A DNA stretch of 64,000 bases from Chlamydiales bacterium (lineage in GTDB: Bacteria > Chlamydiota > Chlamydiia > Chlamydiales > Criblamydiaceae), in assembly GCA_024233575.1 (NCBI GenBank), contig JACKPN010000007.1:27151-91150 (forward strand). The letters run 5' to 3'. A program made the position numbers and the translations under genes. Positions 33,083 through 41,655 of this stretch are shown here, piece by piece. The first letter of the stretch is position 1; each line of letters starts with the position of its first letter. The notes beneath the pieces are model-generated. The model was not told where the DNA came from and did not search any database. It saw only the letters and a list, made by a program, of their open reading frames with translations.

Positions 33083-34438
33083 GTGATTCGGTTTATTGTT
33101 CCTCCTGTAAATTATGTTGTTAATTACGATCACCGGAAAACGGAACTAGCTCGAAAGTTAATCGATGTCGGCTTATCTCCGCAGGTTGCCAATTATTGGG
33201 TCAACGATGTGAGCTATCCGCGGTTTCTTAATCATATCGATGACATCATCTACTTGCTTGCCCATGGAGTGGGCCATGAGCTGCTGTTTAATGTCATGAA
33301 AAGCGATAATTACATGCAAAGATTAGGCTATTTCTTTGCTAAGGAGCATTTTCTTTTGGGAAGACATGGAGTTCTCGCTGGAAACTCGTGTGTCAGCAAG
33401 ACCTATAAGCGGTGGCTGGCGAGGAATACCACATATCCGGATGTGGTAGCTAGCTCACAGGCAATGGGTAATGGACTTTATCGGTTGAAACTTGTCGATG
33501 GCGATTGGCATTTTGATCTCGGACAATTGATGTCTGTCTATACAAACGCAATTAAAATGCTTATCGAAAGCGGTACAAATTACGGACATATTTTTGCTCC
33601 TAAAATTCCGGTTATTTTCACAGTTATCAAAGAAAAGCAACGTTATCAGCTGTTCTCTTGGCGTGATATGAGACGCGATATACTGGGAGAAGGTGCATGT
33701 GGTGTGGTTCAAAAAATTGAAGATCTTGCTACGGGGAAATGCCTTGCAATGAAACGAGTGGTAGGAGATGCAAAAAAGCTTGCTTGCTGCAATCCGTCCA
33801 TCTATGCAGAAAAGGCAATACTGGAACAGGTGCACTACCACTATCCTGACGTTGACGGAATCGTCCCTCCTCCCAAGCATCTTTTTCACTACCTTGGAGG
33901 TGCAGCGATCATCATGGATCGATATGATGGTGATATGATGACCGCCTTGTACAACAATGAAGAGTTTCTTTGCGATCCGAAAATTATGGTTACGGCATGC
34001 TTTAAATTAGTTCATGCTCTGAATTGTTTGCGCGAAATTGGCTTGACTCACCATGACATCAAACCGGCAAATTTATTGTACAAAATAAATGATGAAGGCG
34101 TTGATGTGGATCTCACAGACTGTAGCTTATCTTGCTCTTATGGTGAGCTTCTCGATGGGGAAGCTGGATTTTATTACACGGAAGGATATCATCATCCTGA
34201 TGATATTAAAGCTTTAAGCGGCCTTATCAAAAATTATGACACCCACAAGGATGCGAAAGAACTTATCGGGAAGATGGAAGTTTATGCTTTGGGTGTAACC
34301 TTCGATGTGATCTGTTCCAAAATAAACGTTAAGCCTTTATCAGCGCTTATCACCAGAATGATAGATGCAAATTATGCACTCAGGCCGTTCCTTTCACGGA
34401 TAGAAGAAAGAATGCAGAGTATCCTTGAAAAGATCTAA
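33083..34438 (+). CDS. Ser/Thr-type protein kinase with altered DFG motif
   Basis: The protein has 451 residues from GTG 33083, which has AGAGGGG upstream at proper distance; the TTG six bases earlier is too close to it. Residues 1-195 are an unrecognised helical N-terminal domain. The kinase domain follows: glycine loop GEGACGVV, ATP-binding Lys224 in CLAMKRV, a helix C Glu, and the catalytic loop THHDIKPANLL with Asp325 and Asn330. The metal-binding DFG is replaced by DCS (Asp346 kept), and the expected His-Arg-Asp is His-His-Asp. The APE segment is not obvious. The retained Lys, both Asp and Asn suggest activity may persist. No membrane helix or PASTA domain is present, unlike housekeeping PknB-type kinases; a secreted effector is plausible. 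The stop lies 2 bases from the convergent asnB-like gene. Confidence 0.8.
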   Translation: MIRFIVPPVNYVVNYDHRKTELARKLIDVGLSPQVANYWVNDVSYPRFLNHIDDIIYLLAHGVGHELLFNVMKSDNYMQRLGYFFAKEHFLLGRHGVLAGNSCVSKTYKRWLARNTTYPDVVASSQAMGNGLYRLKLVDGDWHFDLGQLMSVYTNAIKMLIESGTNYGHIFAPKIPVIFTVIKEKQRYQLFSWRDMRRDILGEGACGVVQKIEDLATGKCLAMKRVVGDAKKLACCNPSIYAEKAILEQVHYHYPDVDGIVPPPKHLFHYLGGAAIIMDRYDGDMMTALYNNEEFLCDPKIMVTACFKLVHALNCLREIGLTHHDIKPANLLYKINDEGVDVDLTDCSLSCSYGELLDGEAGFYYTEGYHHPDDIKALSGLIKNYDTHKDAKELIGKMEVYALGVTFDVICSKINVKPLSALITRMIDANYALRPFLSRIEERMQSILEKI

Positions 34439-34440
34439 AG

Positions 34441-36411
34441 TTAAATCGTGACGTCAAACCTCTGCATCCACAGGCCGAAGCTGATAATCCGCCAGTAGAG
34501 ATGACTGAACGGGAGGTCGCCATCGATGACGCGGTCAAAGCTGTCGGCGATGCTCTGCTTGATCAGACCGCCGCTTGCGCCGATCGCCTGGTGTAAAGCG
34601 TGGCGGAAGAGGTCGGTGCTGTCCTCTTTCATCCACACCTCTTCAGGGGTAACAAAAGCCATCTTATCTTTCCGTGTGCGTATTTCTTCAGGGATGACTC
34701 CTCTCATGCTGTACCTCAATAGCCTTTTCGTCCAGCCATCGGCAATTTTATAATCCGTAGGAAGCCCTAGGATAAACTCAACAAGACGATAATCAAGAAA
34801 TGGAGTGCGCGCTTCAACTGAGTGCGCCATGGAGTTGCGATCTTCGTAATGAAGCAGCATTGGCAAGCTGCTATATAGCATCTGTTGTATGCTCTGATCG
34901 CGAACGTTGTTCTGCTTCCGGCCGATAAAAGGATCTTGTACGGCAGCATTAAGGCGGTTGGTGTCTAGCCAATCGACAGTTGCGGAGGTTTTGCCCATCT
35001 GCGCGCGCAACGGTTGGCGGATGCGGTGAGGCATCAGCTTATTGATTAGAAGAAAAAAGTCGTCCCGTTTGATCTCTTTACTTAAGGTCGCCCACCGCAG
35101 CGTCGTGAGCAGTTCATACAGGCGATTGCCGAAAAATCCGGGATAACCGCACAGCTGTTCGTCAGCCCCTTGACCGTCGAGAAGAACTTTGGTGGCATTT
35201 TCATGAGCAAGAGAAAAGAGGTTCCACTGGGCGAAGATGCTGGTAGAGCCGAAAGGCTCGTCCTGATACCAAACGAGCTTTTCACTGCTGCTGAAAAGCT
35301 CATCAAGGTTGGGATAGGTATAATGGGCGTCGACGCCTGTCTTTTTTACGACAGCTTCGGCATAGTCGCGTTCATCATAAGCATCAACTTCGGAACATGC
35401 TGTAAAGGTGCATTGCTGATGTTGCGCGTTTTTGCTTCGAAGAAGGCTGTTAGCAAGGCAGACAATCGTCGAAGAGTCAAGACCGCCGGAAAGGCAGGAA
35501 CCGACAGGAACATCGGCGCGCAAACGCAAGCGGACGGAATCGGTAAGCAGTTCGCGAAACTTGTCGGCAGCATCGTCAAGGGTTCCGGAAAATGACTGTG
35601 GTTCAAGGGTGTACCAACTGACGGGTACAACGCTGCCATAATGCTGTTGTCCCACAGGGAACTGCAGCATCTCGCCGCCGCGCAGCTGGCGGACGCCGGC
35701 GAAGAGGGTGTTGCCGGTATGGTCGTGGACACCCCAATTGAGGAAATCATAGGCAAGCTGTCCGTTTAGAATCGGATGCCAGTGCGGCAAAACGGTGAAC
35801 GCTTTGATCTCAGAAGCAAGATGAATAGTGCCATGCGGAGAGATCCAGTAGTACAAGGGCTTGATGCCAAAGCGGTCGCGAGCAGCAAACACTTCCTGCT
35901 TCCTGCTGTCATACAGAACGAAAGCGAACATGCCGTTGAAACGTTGCAGGCAGCTTGTTCCCCACTGGCGGTAGGCATGGATGAGCACTTCGGTATCGGA
36001 CTGACTATGGAAGGTGTGTCCGAGAGAAATTAGTTCTTGTCTAAGCTCGATATAATTGTAAATTTCGCCATTATAGGAAACCCAAACCTGCCTGTCGTCG
36101 CTGCACATCGGCTGGTGAGCGGCAGCGGTAAGGTCGACGATGCTCAGACGACGGTGTCCCATGGTGCCGTGATAAGGCTCGTCAGGAGGGGTGCTGTACG
36201 CTTTGTCAGGGCAGTAGGGCCACGGTTGCTGATAGATATCCCTGGGAGTGTCGTGATGGCCGAAGGTCAACACAGGGCTGCCGCCGGCAGGGATGAGAAT
36301 ATACCCTTCATCATCGGGACCGCGATGCCTGATGGTGCCGCCCATGAGCGCAGCATACTGGAGTACGTCAGCTTTCAGGTTGTGTCCGAAGATCGCGGCG
36401 ATACCACACAT
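34441..36411 (-). CDS. asnB: Asparagine synthase (glutamine-hydrolysing)-like amidotransferase
   Basis: The start is set at 36411, because MCGIAAIFGH places the glutaminase nucleophile Cys at position 2, as all active members require; the longer frame to 36465 would bury it. The product has 656 residues. The N-terminal glutaminase has RHRGPDDEG and GHRRLSIVDL, and the synthetase domain has the pyrophosphate loop SCLSGGLDSS. The family amidates carboxylates with ammonia from glutamine. In O-antigen clusters such homologues form the carboxamide of uronic acids, and the WbpA/B/D/E products made nearby are uronic acids, so glycan amidation is as likely as asparagine synthesis. It overlaps the flippase gene by 44 bases. 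Confidence 0.85.
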   Translation of the reverse strand: MCGIAAIFGHNLKADVLQYAALMGGTIRHRGPDDEGYILIPAGGSPVLTFGHHDTPRDIYQQPWPYCPDKAYSTPPDEPYHGTMGHRRLSIVDLTAAAHQPMCSDDRQVWVSYNGEIYNYIELRQELISLGHTFHSQSDTEVLIHAYRQWGTSCLQRFNGMFAFVLYDSRKQEVFAARDRFGIKPLYYWISPHGTIHLASEIKAFTVLPHWHPILNGQLAYDFLNWGVHDHTGNTLFAGVRQLRGGEMLQFPVGQQHYGSVVPVSWYTLEPQSFSGTLDDAADKFRELLTDSVRLRLRADVPVGSCLSGGLDSSTIVCLANSLLRSKNAQHQQCTFTACSEVDAYDERDYAEAVVKKTGVDAHYTYPNLDELFSSSEKLVWYQDEPFGSTSIFAQWNLFSLAHENATKVLLDGQGADEQLCGYPGFFGNRLYELLTTLRWATLSKEIKRDDFFLLINKLMPHRIRQPLRAQMGKTSATVDWLDTNRLNAAVQDPFIGRKQNNVRDQSIQQMLYSSLPMLLHYEDRNSMAHSVEARTPFLDYRLVEFILGLPTDYKIADGWTKRLLRYSMRGVIPEEIRTRKDKMAFVTPEEVWMKEDSTDLFRHALHQAIGASGGLIKQSIADSFDRVIDGDLPFSHLYWRIISFGLWMQRFDVTI

Positions 36412-37813
36412 ATAACTCTTTAGGTTTAATGATGCCCAATACGGTGCCGATGGCGACGGCCCCAAAAAATAGCATTGCTTTCATGGTGACGATAGCATAA
36501 CTCCAGATAAATGTATCTAGACAGAGAGTAGAGAAAAACAGAAAAATGCATAGAAGCAAGCATGCTGAAAGTTTTGATTTCTCCAGAGGCAGCGGATGTA
36601 AACGCTGCGAAACAAAAAGATAGTATCCGCTAAGAAGGGCGTATGAGGTAAGCGTGGCGCCGGCAGCACCGAAAGCGCCGTAGAAGGGGATAAGAAAAGC
36701 GTTGAGCAGGACGTTGACAGCGGCACAGGTCCAGGCCGCACCAGTGACATGCAAGTTTCTCTTGCTGATCAAGATGCCTACGACTGTCGTCTGCGAGGTG
36801 GCATATAGAGTAAGACCCATGGCTATCGGCGGAATAAGATGCGATGCAGCCCAATACTCTTCGGGAGTGAGCAGCATGAGAAGTTCACGGCCAAACAGAG
36901 CAATACCGCTGCCAATGACGATAAAGAGAAAAAAACTGAGAGTGAGATATTGGGAGAAGACGTTTCGATAACCGGGGTCATCATGATACAGCTTCATGGC
37001 GTGGGGCTTCCATGCATCGGTGCAAGCAAGGTTGATGAAGATCAGCAAGGAGCAGAGACGGAAGGCGATGCTGTATAGGCTGACCTCTATGGTGTCGGTA
37101 AGGTCGGCAAGCATCCAACGGTCGAGCGATCCGAAGATCCAAAAAGCTAGAGCGGCAGTACAATAGGGATAGCCGAACCTCAGTAGACCGATACAGCGTT
37201 CAAAAGAGATGCTGCCGGTGAGCTCGTGACGGATGATATACAGGGTAAAGGGCATGGTCAGCGCATAACTAAGGATGACACCTGCGACATAACCGGAGAC
37301 GCCCCAGTGAAAGACAGCGACGAAGAGGATGCATAGAAGGGTGTTGAGGATGACCTGCAGACCGGAAAACAGCGACGATAGCCCTAACTGCAGCCGCATG
37401 CGGATTACCGCCTGTGAGAAAAGATAGAGCTGAACGGGGATCACGCTCAATGCGGCAAAAAGCAAGGCGCGTGGCGTGATGCCGAAATGATCGTAGAACA
37501 TTGCACTGTAACGCGAGGTAATCAGCAATGCAGCGAGGGTGATCAATGCTGAGAAAAAGATGAGCGTCGCCATTCCTGTGATGACGATACCATGTTTTTT
37601 TTCATGATGATAATCGCGCTGCACTGCCTCATTAAGCCCGCAGTTGGCAAAAAGAAAAAACAGCTCCATCAAGACATTAACAAGAGCAAGGATACCGAAA
37701 TCTTCAACTGATAGGAGATGCGCAAAGATGGGAAAAGCAGCGAACTTGGCGAACTTGAAAGCAAGGTCTGCTCCGCTATACAGCGTGGTATGTTTTATGA
37801 TATTTTTGAGCAT
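36368..37813 (-). CDS. Wzx-type polysaccharide flippase (MOP/MATE superfamily)
   Basis: This 481-residue membrane protein has about 12-14 hydrophobic helices. The start MLKNIIKHTTLYSGADLAFK, with an amphipathic helix before the first membrane segment, and the FPIFAHLLSVEDFGILAL stretch are typical of oligosaccharide flippases. Its role is moving undecaprenyl-linked repeat units across the inner membrane. The gene's last 44 bases overlap asnB, and its first 19 overlap the end of the leucine-rich-repeat gene, so all three seem co-transcribed. It complements the polymerase-like gene at 3859. Confidence 0.88.
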   Translation of the reverse strand: MLKNIIKHTTLYSGADLAFKFAKFAAFPIFAHLLSVEDFGILALVNVLMELFFLFANCGLNEAVQRDYHHEKKHGIVITGMATLIFFSALITLAALLITSRYSAMFYDHFGITPRALLFAALSVIPVQLYLFSQAVIRMRLQLGLSSLFSGLQVILNTLLCILFVAVFHWGVSGYVAGVILSYALTMPFTLYIIRHELTGSISFERCIGLLRFGYPYCTAALAFWIFGSLDRWMLADLTDTIEVSLYSIAFRLCSLLIFINLACTDAWKPHAMKLYHDDPGYRNVFSQYLTLSFFLFIVIGSGIALFGRELLMLLTPEEYWAASHLIPPIAMGLTLYATSQTTVVGILISKRNLHVTGAAWTCAAVNVLLNAFLIPFYGAFGAAGATLTSYALLSGYYLFVSQRLHPLPLEKSKLSACLLLCIFLFFSTLCLDTFIWSYAIVTMKAMLFFGAVAIGTVLGIIKPKELYVWYRRDLRTQPES

Positions 37814-38382
37814 GAATGATAGGGGAATCGTTTTTCAAGCTGCCGGCGCTGCTCGTCGGGGATAGCCGTTTCAGAGACGGTGATATGCTTAAGAGAAGGT
37901 AGCGACATCAGCGTTTTAAAAGGAATATTAACAAGGGCTTTGTTGGAGTAAAGGCATAGTTTTTGCAGTCGCGTGAGAGCGCTTAATGTATCGGGAAGAT
38001 AGGTGAGTTGATTGAAGTCAGCTTCCAGGATCTTTAACCGCGACATCATGCTTATATTCTCAGGGAGCCTAGTGATGCTGTTGATGCTGACATTGAGTTC
38101 GGTAAGATTTTTTAGGCAGCATAGGGCTTCTGGTATTTCTTTCAGGAAGTTCGCTGACAAGTCGAGCTTTTTCAATGTTCTGAGAGCTCCCAGGTAGGAA
38201 GGAACAACATTGCAATCCTCGAAAGTGATGTGAATACTTTTCCTACCATTAAAATGGAAGCCGATTACTTTCTTCATCAGTTGTTTGGATGGGGGAATTT
38301 CATTCGATGGTAGTTGGCTTCTCCAGGCGTCATCGATAGCACTCCAATTCTCCATCGTGAGATCTGTGACGGTTAAAGACAT
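37795..38382 (-). CDS. Leucine-rich-repeat protein
   Basis: The product has 195 residues. After about 65 residues of N-terminal sequence, at least four LRR units of 23 residues are evident: LGALRTLKKLDLSANFLKEI, LKNLTELNVSINSITRL, MSRLKILEADFNQLTYL and LTRLQKLCLYSNKALVNI, each with the LxxLxxLxLxxNxLxxLP pattern. Such repeats form a curved binding surface. No signal peptide is present. In chlamydiae LRR proteins are mostly thought to contact host proteins. Its position directly upstream of, and overlapping, a flippase gene is unexpected and may reflect local gene crowding rather than shared function. Confidence 0.8.
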   Translation of the reverse strand: MSLTVTDLTMENWSAIDDAWRSQLPSNEIPPSKQLMKKVIGFHFNGRKSIHITFEDCNVVPSYLGALRTLKKLDLSANFLKEIPEALCCLKNLTELNVSINSITRLPENISMMSRLKILEADFNQLTYLPDTLSALTRLQKLCLYSNKALVNIPFKTLMSLPSLKHITVSETAIPDEQRRQLEKRFPYHSCSKIS

Positions 38383-38447
38383 CTTAACCCGTTAATTTTG
38401 AAGAGCAAATATTAACTTTTAGGTTGCTTTGTTGTAAACCAAATCCC

Positions 38448-39431
38448 CTAGCGCAGCTTCACTTGTTTTTTCGGAAGAGCGATCAGGCCGATAAGGACCG
38501 AGAACCAGAGCGTCGACAGTCTGACAACAATCGTTGCCGTCACGGCATCGCCGGCAGGCACGCCGTAAAACAACAGCAGCTGGAACATCGTCACCTCTGC
38601 GCCGCCAAGACCGCCGGGAAGCAACGTCAGAGCGCCGATGAGCAGGGCAAAGGCGTGAATGAAAATGGCAAGGTAGATGCTCAATTCGTTACCGAGGATC
38701 TTCAGGTAGTAATAGAGAATTACTCCCTCTAGACCCCAGGCGATGCAGCCAAGGAAGATGCCGACTAATAGCACTCGCGGCGTAAAACAGCTGCGGAAAG
38801 CGATAACAGTCTCGACCATGAACTCGACAACATGGGCAAAGCGTGAATGCAACTTGCTTTTTGTCCAGCGTTCAATGGCTTGCAGCCACGAATCTTTCTG
38901 CACGGCATAAAGGAGAAAAATGATGAAAAGACCGACAAACAGCAGAACAAGCCGGGCTCGTTCATAAATAAACAAACCGCCGGCTGCAAGGACGGCGACT
39001 GCAATCAGATCGGAAAAGCGTTCGGCAAGCAGCGCACCGAAACTGGTGCGGTATGGAATGTCATAGTCTTTTAAAAAAATGCTGCGCAGCGCTTCACCGG
39101 CTTTTCCCGGTGTTGTCGTTAGAGTGAATCCGGAGATGTAAATGCGCATGCTAGAGAAGTAGGGGACCCGCTGACCCAATACAGAGAGAAAATAGTTCCA
39201 GCGAGTGAAGCGGAAAAAGTAACTGATAAGAGCAATGCCTAAGCCAAGAGCGATGCCGGCATACCCGATCTCGCCGATCGCGTTGAAAACGTCGCGCCAT
39301 CCTCCCCACAATGTGAATAGGAAATAGCCGATCACTGAAAGGACGATCGTTGTCACCAGCGCAGCGAACCGCCAGCCGGATAACAGATGCGGATGTTCAA
39401 GATCATGTTGCGGATGGTTGTTTGTTGTCAT
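38448..39431 (-). CDS. Flippase-like integral membrane protein (LPG-synthase TM/UPF0104 family)
   Basis: The protein has 327 residues and eight or so membrane helices. The motif LPGGLGGAEVTMFQLLLFYGV near residue 270 and an early FFRFTRWNYFL are features of the lysylphosphatidylglycerol-synthase transmembrane/UPF0104 family. These membrane proteins accompany lipid-linked sugar genes in many bacteria and are suspected of moving or modifying polyprenyl lipids. It is the last gene of the five-gene DprE1 cluster, 1 base after the DPPR-synthase stop, so a role in translocating polyprenyl-phosphoryl arabinose is an attractive inference. Confidence 0.8.
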   Translation of the reverse strand: MTTNNHPQHDLEHPHLLSGWRFAALVTTIVLSVIGYFLFTLWGGWRDVFNAIGEIGYAGIALGLGIALISYFFRFTRWNYFLSVLGQRVPYFSSMRIYISGFTLTTTPGKAGEALRSIFLKDYDIPYRTSFGALLAERFSDLIAVAVLAAGGLFIYERARLVLLFVGLFIIFLLYAVQKDSWLQAIERWTKSKLHSRFAHVVEFMVETVIAFRSCFTPRVLLVGIFLGCIAWGLEGVILYYYLKILGNELSIYLAIFIHAFALLIGALTLLPGGLGGAEVTMFQLLLFYGVPAGDAVTATIVVRLSTLWFSVLIGLIALPKKQVKLR

Positions 39432-39432
39432 G

Positions 39433-40299
39433 TTACTTCGCCGTAAAAATAAATAATGTCATTCCCGCCCAAGCAATCACCGATACAAGGATATGCTTGT
39501 CGGTAAAAATATCTGTCGAGGGATCCTCTGCCTTCTCGCCATGGTGCAATATATAGATGTAGCGGAAAAGGGCATAAATCACAAACGGTACGGTATAGAT
39601 CAGACTCTGTGTCTTGTGGACGAGAACGGTCTCGGGATCCATGGTATAGAGGCTGTAGCCGATGATCACTCCTGTTGCACAGATGGCGATCAGCTCGTCA
39701 AGAAGAAGGCCGCCATAATTTTGCAACACTTGACGGGGCTTGGTACCACTACTGGAAAAGGCGATCAGCTCGGCGCGGCGCTTGGCGAATCCAAGGAAAA
39801 GAGTGATCATCAGGCCGCACAGCAGCAGCCACTTGGATGGGGGAATCCCAACGCCAATGGTACCAGCAAAAATACGCAGCATGAATCCGGCACTGATGCA
39901 AAAAACGTCGAGAATAACGATGTTCTTAAGCTTGAACGAGTAAAGTGTGTTGATGACGACATACACTAAGATGATGCAGGCAACAGCGGGCGAGACATAA
40001 TACCCAAGGCCGAGTCCGCCAATGAAGAGTGCCGCTGCCAATATTACCGCTGCAGTGATGCTCACAGTGCCGGCAGCAAGGGGACGGTAGCGCTTTTTCG
40101 GGTGCATCTTGTCGCTATCGCGATCGACGATATCATTGATGACGTAGACACTGCTAGAAACGAAGCTGAAAGCTATCGCTGCTAGTGTAACGGCAATTAA
40201 GAAATGGATGTCGTTATATTTTTCACTGAAGATCAGGCCGGTATAGACGAAAATATTCTTCGCCCACTGCTTGATCCGCATCAGTTTAAGTAGCTGCAT
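39433..40299 (-). CDS. Decaprenyl-phosphate phosphoribosyltransferase-like UbiA-family enzyme
   Basis: The product has 288 residues from ATG 40299 (MQLLKLMRIKQWAKN). The upstream in-frame ATG 40350 would overlap the phosphatase gene and adds no family sequence. It is a UbiA-type prenyltransferase with 8-9 helices and the first Asp-rich motif NDIVDRDSD followed by KKRYRPLAAG, the pattern of DPPR synthase (mycobacterial Rv3806c, from memory). The second loop has YSFKLKNIVILDVF. It should join 5-phosphoribosyl pyrophosphate to polyprenyl phosphate at the inner membrane, the committed step towards polyprenyl-phosphoryl arabinose. The phosphatase, DprE2 and DprE1 genes lie immediately upstream in the same operon. 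Confidence 0.88.
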   Translation of the reverse strand: MQLLKLMRIKQWAKNIFVYTGLIFSEKYNDIHFLIAVTLAAIAFSFVSSSVYVINDIVDRDSDKMHPKKRYRPLAAGTVSITAAVILAAALFIGGLGLGYYVSPAVACIILVYVVINTLYSFKLKNIVILDVFCISAGFMLRIFAGTIGVGIPPSKWLLLCGLMITLFLGFAKRRAELIAFSSSGTKPRQVLQNYGGLLLDELIAICATGVIIGYSLYTMDPETVLVHKTQSLIYTVPFVIYALFRYIYILHHGEKAEDPSTDIFTDKHILVSVIAWAGMTLFIFTAK

Positions 40300-40312
40300 C
40301 GGATGATTCAAC

Positions 40313-40915
40313 CTATTCTCCCATCGTCTTGTAGAAGCTGTGGTCGGCAAGCGCTAACAACTCCTGATCGCCGCGACTGTCGCCGTAGGCGTACAAGGTG
40401 TAGTTTTTTTTCGGACCGGCGGTTTCCAGCAGACGCCGGACCTTCTCAGGTCCCCAGCAGTTCAGCCCACACAGTTTTCCTGTAATAATTCCTTGACTGT
40501 CAGTCTCCAGCGATGAGCAGATCAGCTCGCTGAAATCTTCGCTCTCCGCCCAAGGGCGGAGGTAGATGTCTAGCGAAGCGCTGATCAGCACAAGGCGGTC
40601 GCCGCGATCGCGATGCCAGCGTATGCGCTTCAGCGCTTCGGGCCGCACATGTTGCGGCAGGCCATCACGGGCGAACTGTTTACCCCATTCTTGCACCTGC
40701 GCTAACGTTTTTCCAGCAAAAAACTTTTTGATGATGCGTTCTTTGGCACGTTGCCTAGGAACGAAGCCGATAACAAACCCAACAAGCCAAGGAAGTTGAG
40801 ATGTCAGCATGAAAAGAGTACGCAACGTGCCATGGGTAAAAAAGAGGAATGGCAGCAGGCTGTCGCGATAGGTGATAGTGCCGTCAAAGTCGAAAGCGGC
40901 AACGGTAGGGTTCAT
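40313..40915 (-). CDS. HAD-IB family phosphatase
   Basis: The protein has 200 residues. All HAD motifs are visible: DFDGTITYRDS with the nucleophile and acid Asp, motif II VLISAS, and the late YGDSRGDQELL metal-binding motif. The cap between residues 20 and 90 is helical (IB type, like SerB). It starts in an ATGA overlap with DprE2 and is followed by DPPR synthase. Its most likely job is removing the 5-phosphate from polyprenyl-phosphoryl-5-phosphoribose, the step between DPPR synthase and DprE1. In mycobacteria a PAP2-type protein has been proposed for that step, so this would be a different solution. Confidence 0.85.
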   Translation of the reverse strand: MNPTVAAFDFDGTITYRDSLLPFLFFTHGTLRTLFMLTSQLPWLVGFVIGFVPRQRAKERIIKKFFAGKTLAQVQEWGKQFARDGLPQHVRPEALKRIRWHRDRGDRLVLISASLDIYLRPWAESEDFSELICSSLETDSQGIITGKLCGLNCWGPEKVRRLLETAGPKKNYTLYAYGDSRGDQELLALADHSFYKTMGE

Positions 40916-41655
40916 AGTTTCAACCGTTTAAAGAGAGGTTCGGGGATAGCCTTGAGAATCAGCATTACCCAACGCCAATACCAGGGCAGATACACGGTAT
41001 TGCGCTTACGGTCAAGAGCTTTGACAATAGCGCGGCCGATGCGCTGCGGCGATGCTTCAAGAAACTTGCCTTCAAGCGAGAACGTCATCGCCGTATCGGT
41101 ATATCCCGGTTTAACATTCATCACATGGACGCCATTGTGATAGAGTCGGTTGCGCAGCCCGTCAAGGAAAGTGGTCAGCGCCGCTTTCGATGCGCCGTAG
41201 ATGTAATTGCCGCGACGGCCGCGGTCCCCGGCAACGGAGCTGATGCCGATGATAAAGCCGGACCCTTTCTTGGAGAAGTAGTTAGCGCAGTGGGTGAGGA
41301 TGGAGCATGCTCCTGTGAAGTTAATGTCAAAGGTGCGCTTTGCCAAAGAGAAATCATTGATCGCTACTTTCTGGTCGCCGAGGTCGCCGAAGGCAACAAG
41401 AACGCCTTCGAGGTTGGGACAGGTGCGGACGACATCAATGAAAAAATCAGCGTGGGTGTCGTACTTCAACGCGTCGAAAGTACGGTGATGAACAGCAATA
41501 TTAGGGTAGCGGACATGGATGTCGGCAGCAAGGCGTTTCAACTCTTCAGGATCCCGCGAAGTAAGAAACAGGTCGTCGCCCTTCTCGGCAAAGGCATAGC
41601 ACGCTGCGCGGGCGATTGAGGAAGTGGCGCCAAGGACGAGAACAGCGCGGCTCAT
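40912..41655 (-). CDS. dprE2: Decaprenylphospho-D-erythro-pentofuranosid-2-ulose 2-reductase-like SDR
   Basis: This is a 247-residue short-chain dehydrogenase. The NAD(P) loop is LGATSSIARAACYAFAEKG, and the catalytic Ser and Tyr-x-x-x-Lys are in GISSVAGDRG and YIYGASKAAL. The C-terminus has PGYTDTAMTF and a membrane-associating tail (YWRWVMLILKAIP). Overlaps of four bases join it to DprE1 upstream and the phosphatase downstream. With DprE1 it would epimerise C2 of the lipid-linked ribose: DprE1 oxidises, DprE2 reduces, giving polyprenyl-phosphoryl-D-arabinose. Confidence 0.88.
   Translation of the reverse strand: MSRAVLVLGATSSIARAACYAFAEKGDDLFLTSRDPEELKRLAADIHVRYPNIAVHHRTFDALKYDTHADFFIDVVRTCPNLEGVLVAFGDLGDQKVAINDFSLAKRTFDINFTGACSILTHCANYFSKKGSGFIIGISSVAGDRGRRGNYIYGASKAALTTFLDGLRNRLYHNGVHVMNVKPGYTDTAMTFSLEGKFLEASPQRIGRAIVKALDRKRNTVYLPWYWRWVMLILKAIPEPLFKRLKL

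Noticed and set aside
39740..40170. Plus-strand frames opposite the UbiA-type gene
   Set aside because: They are antisense to a well-supported membrane enzyme and lack start signals.
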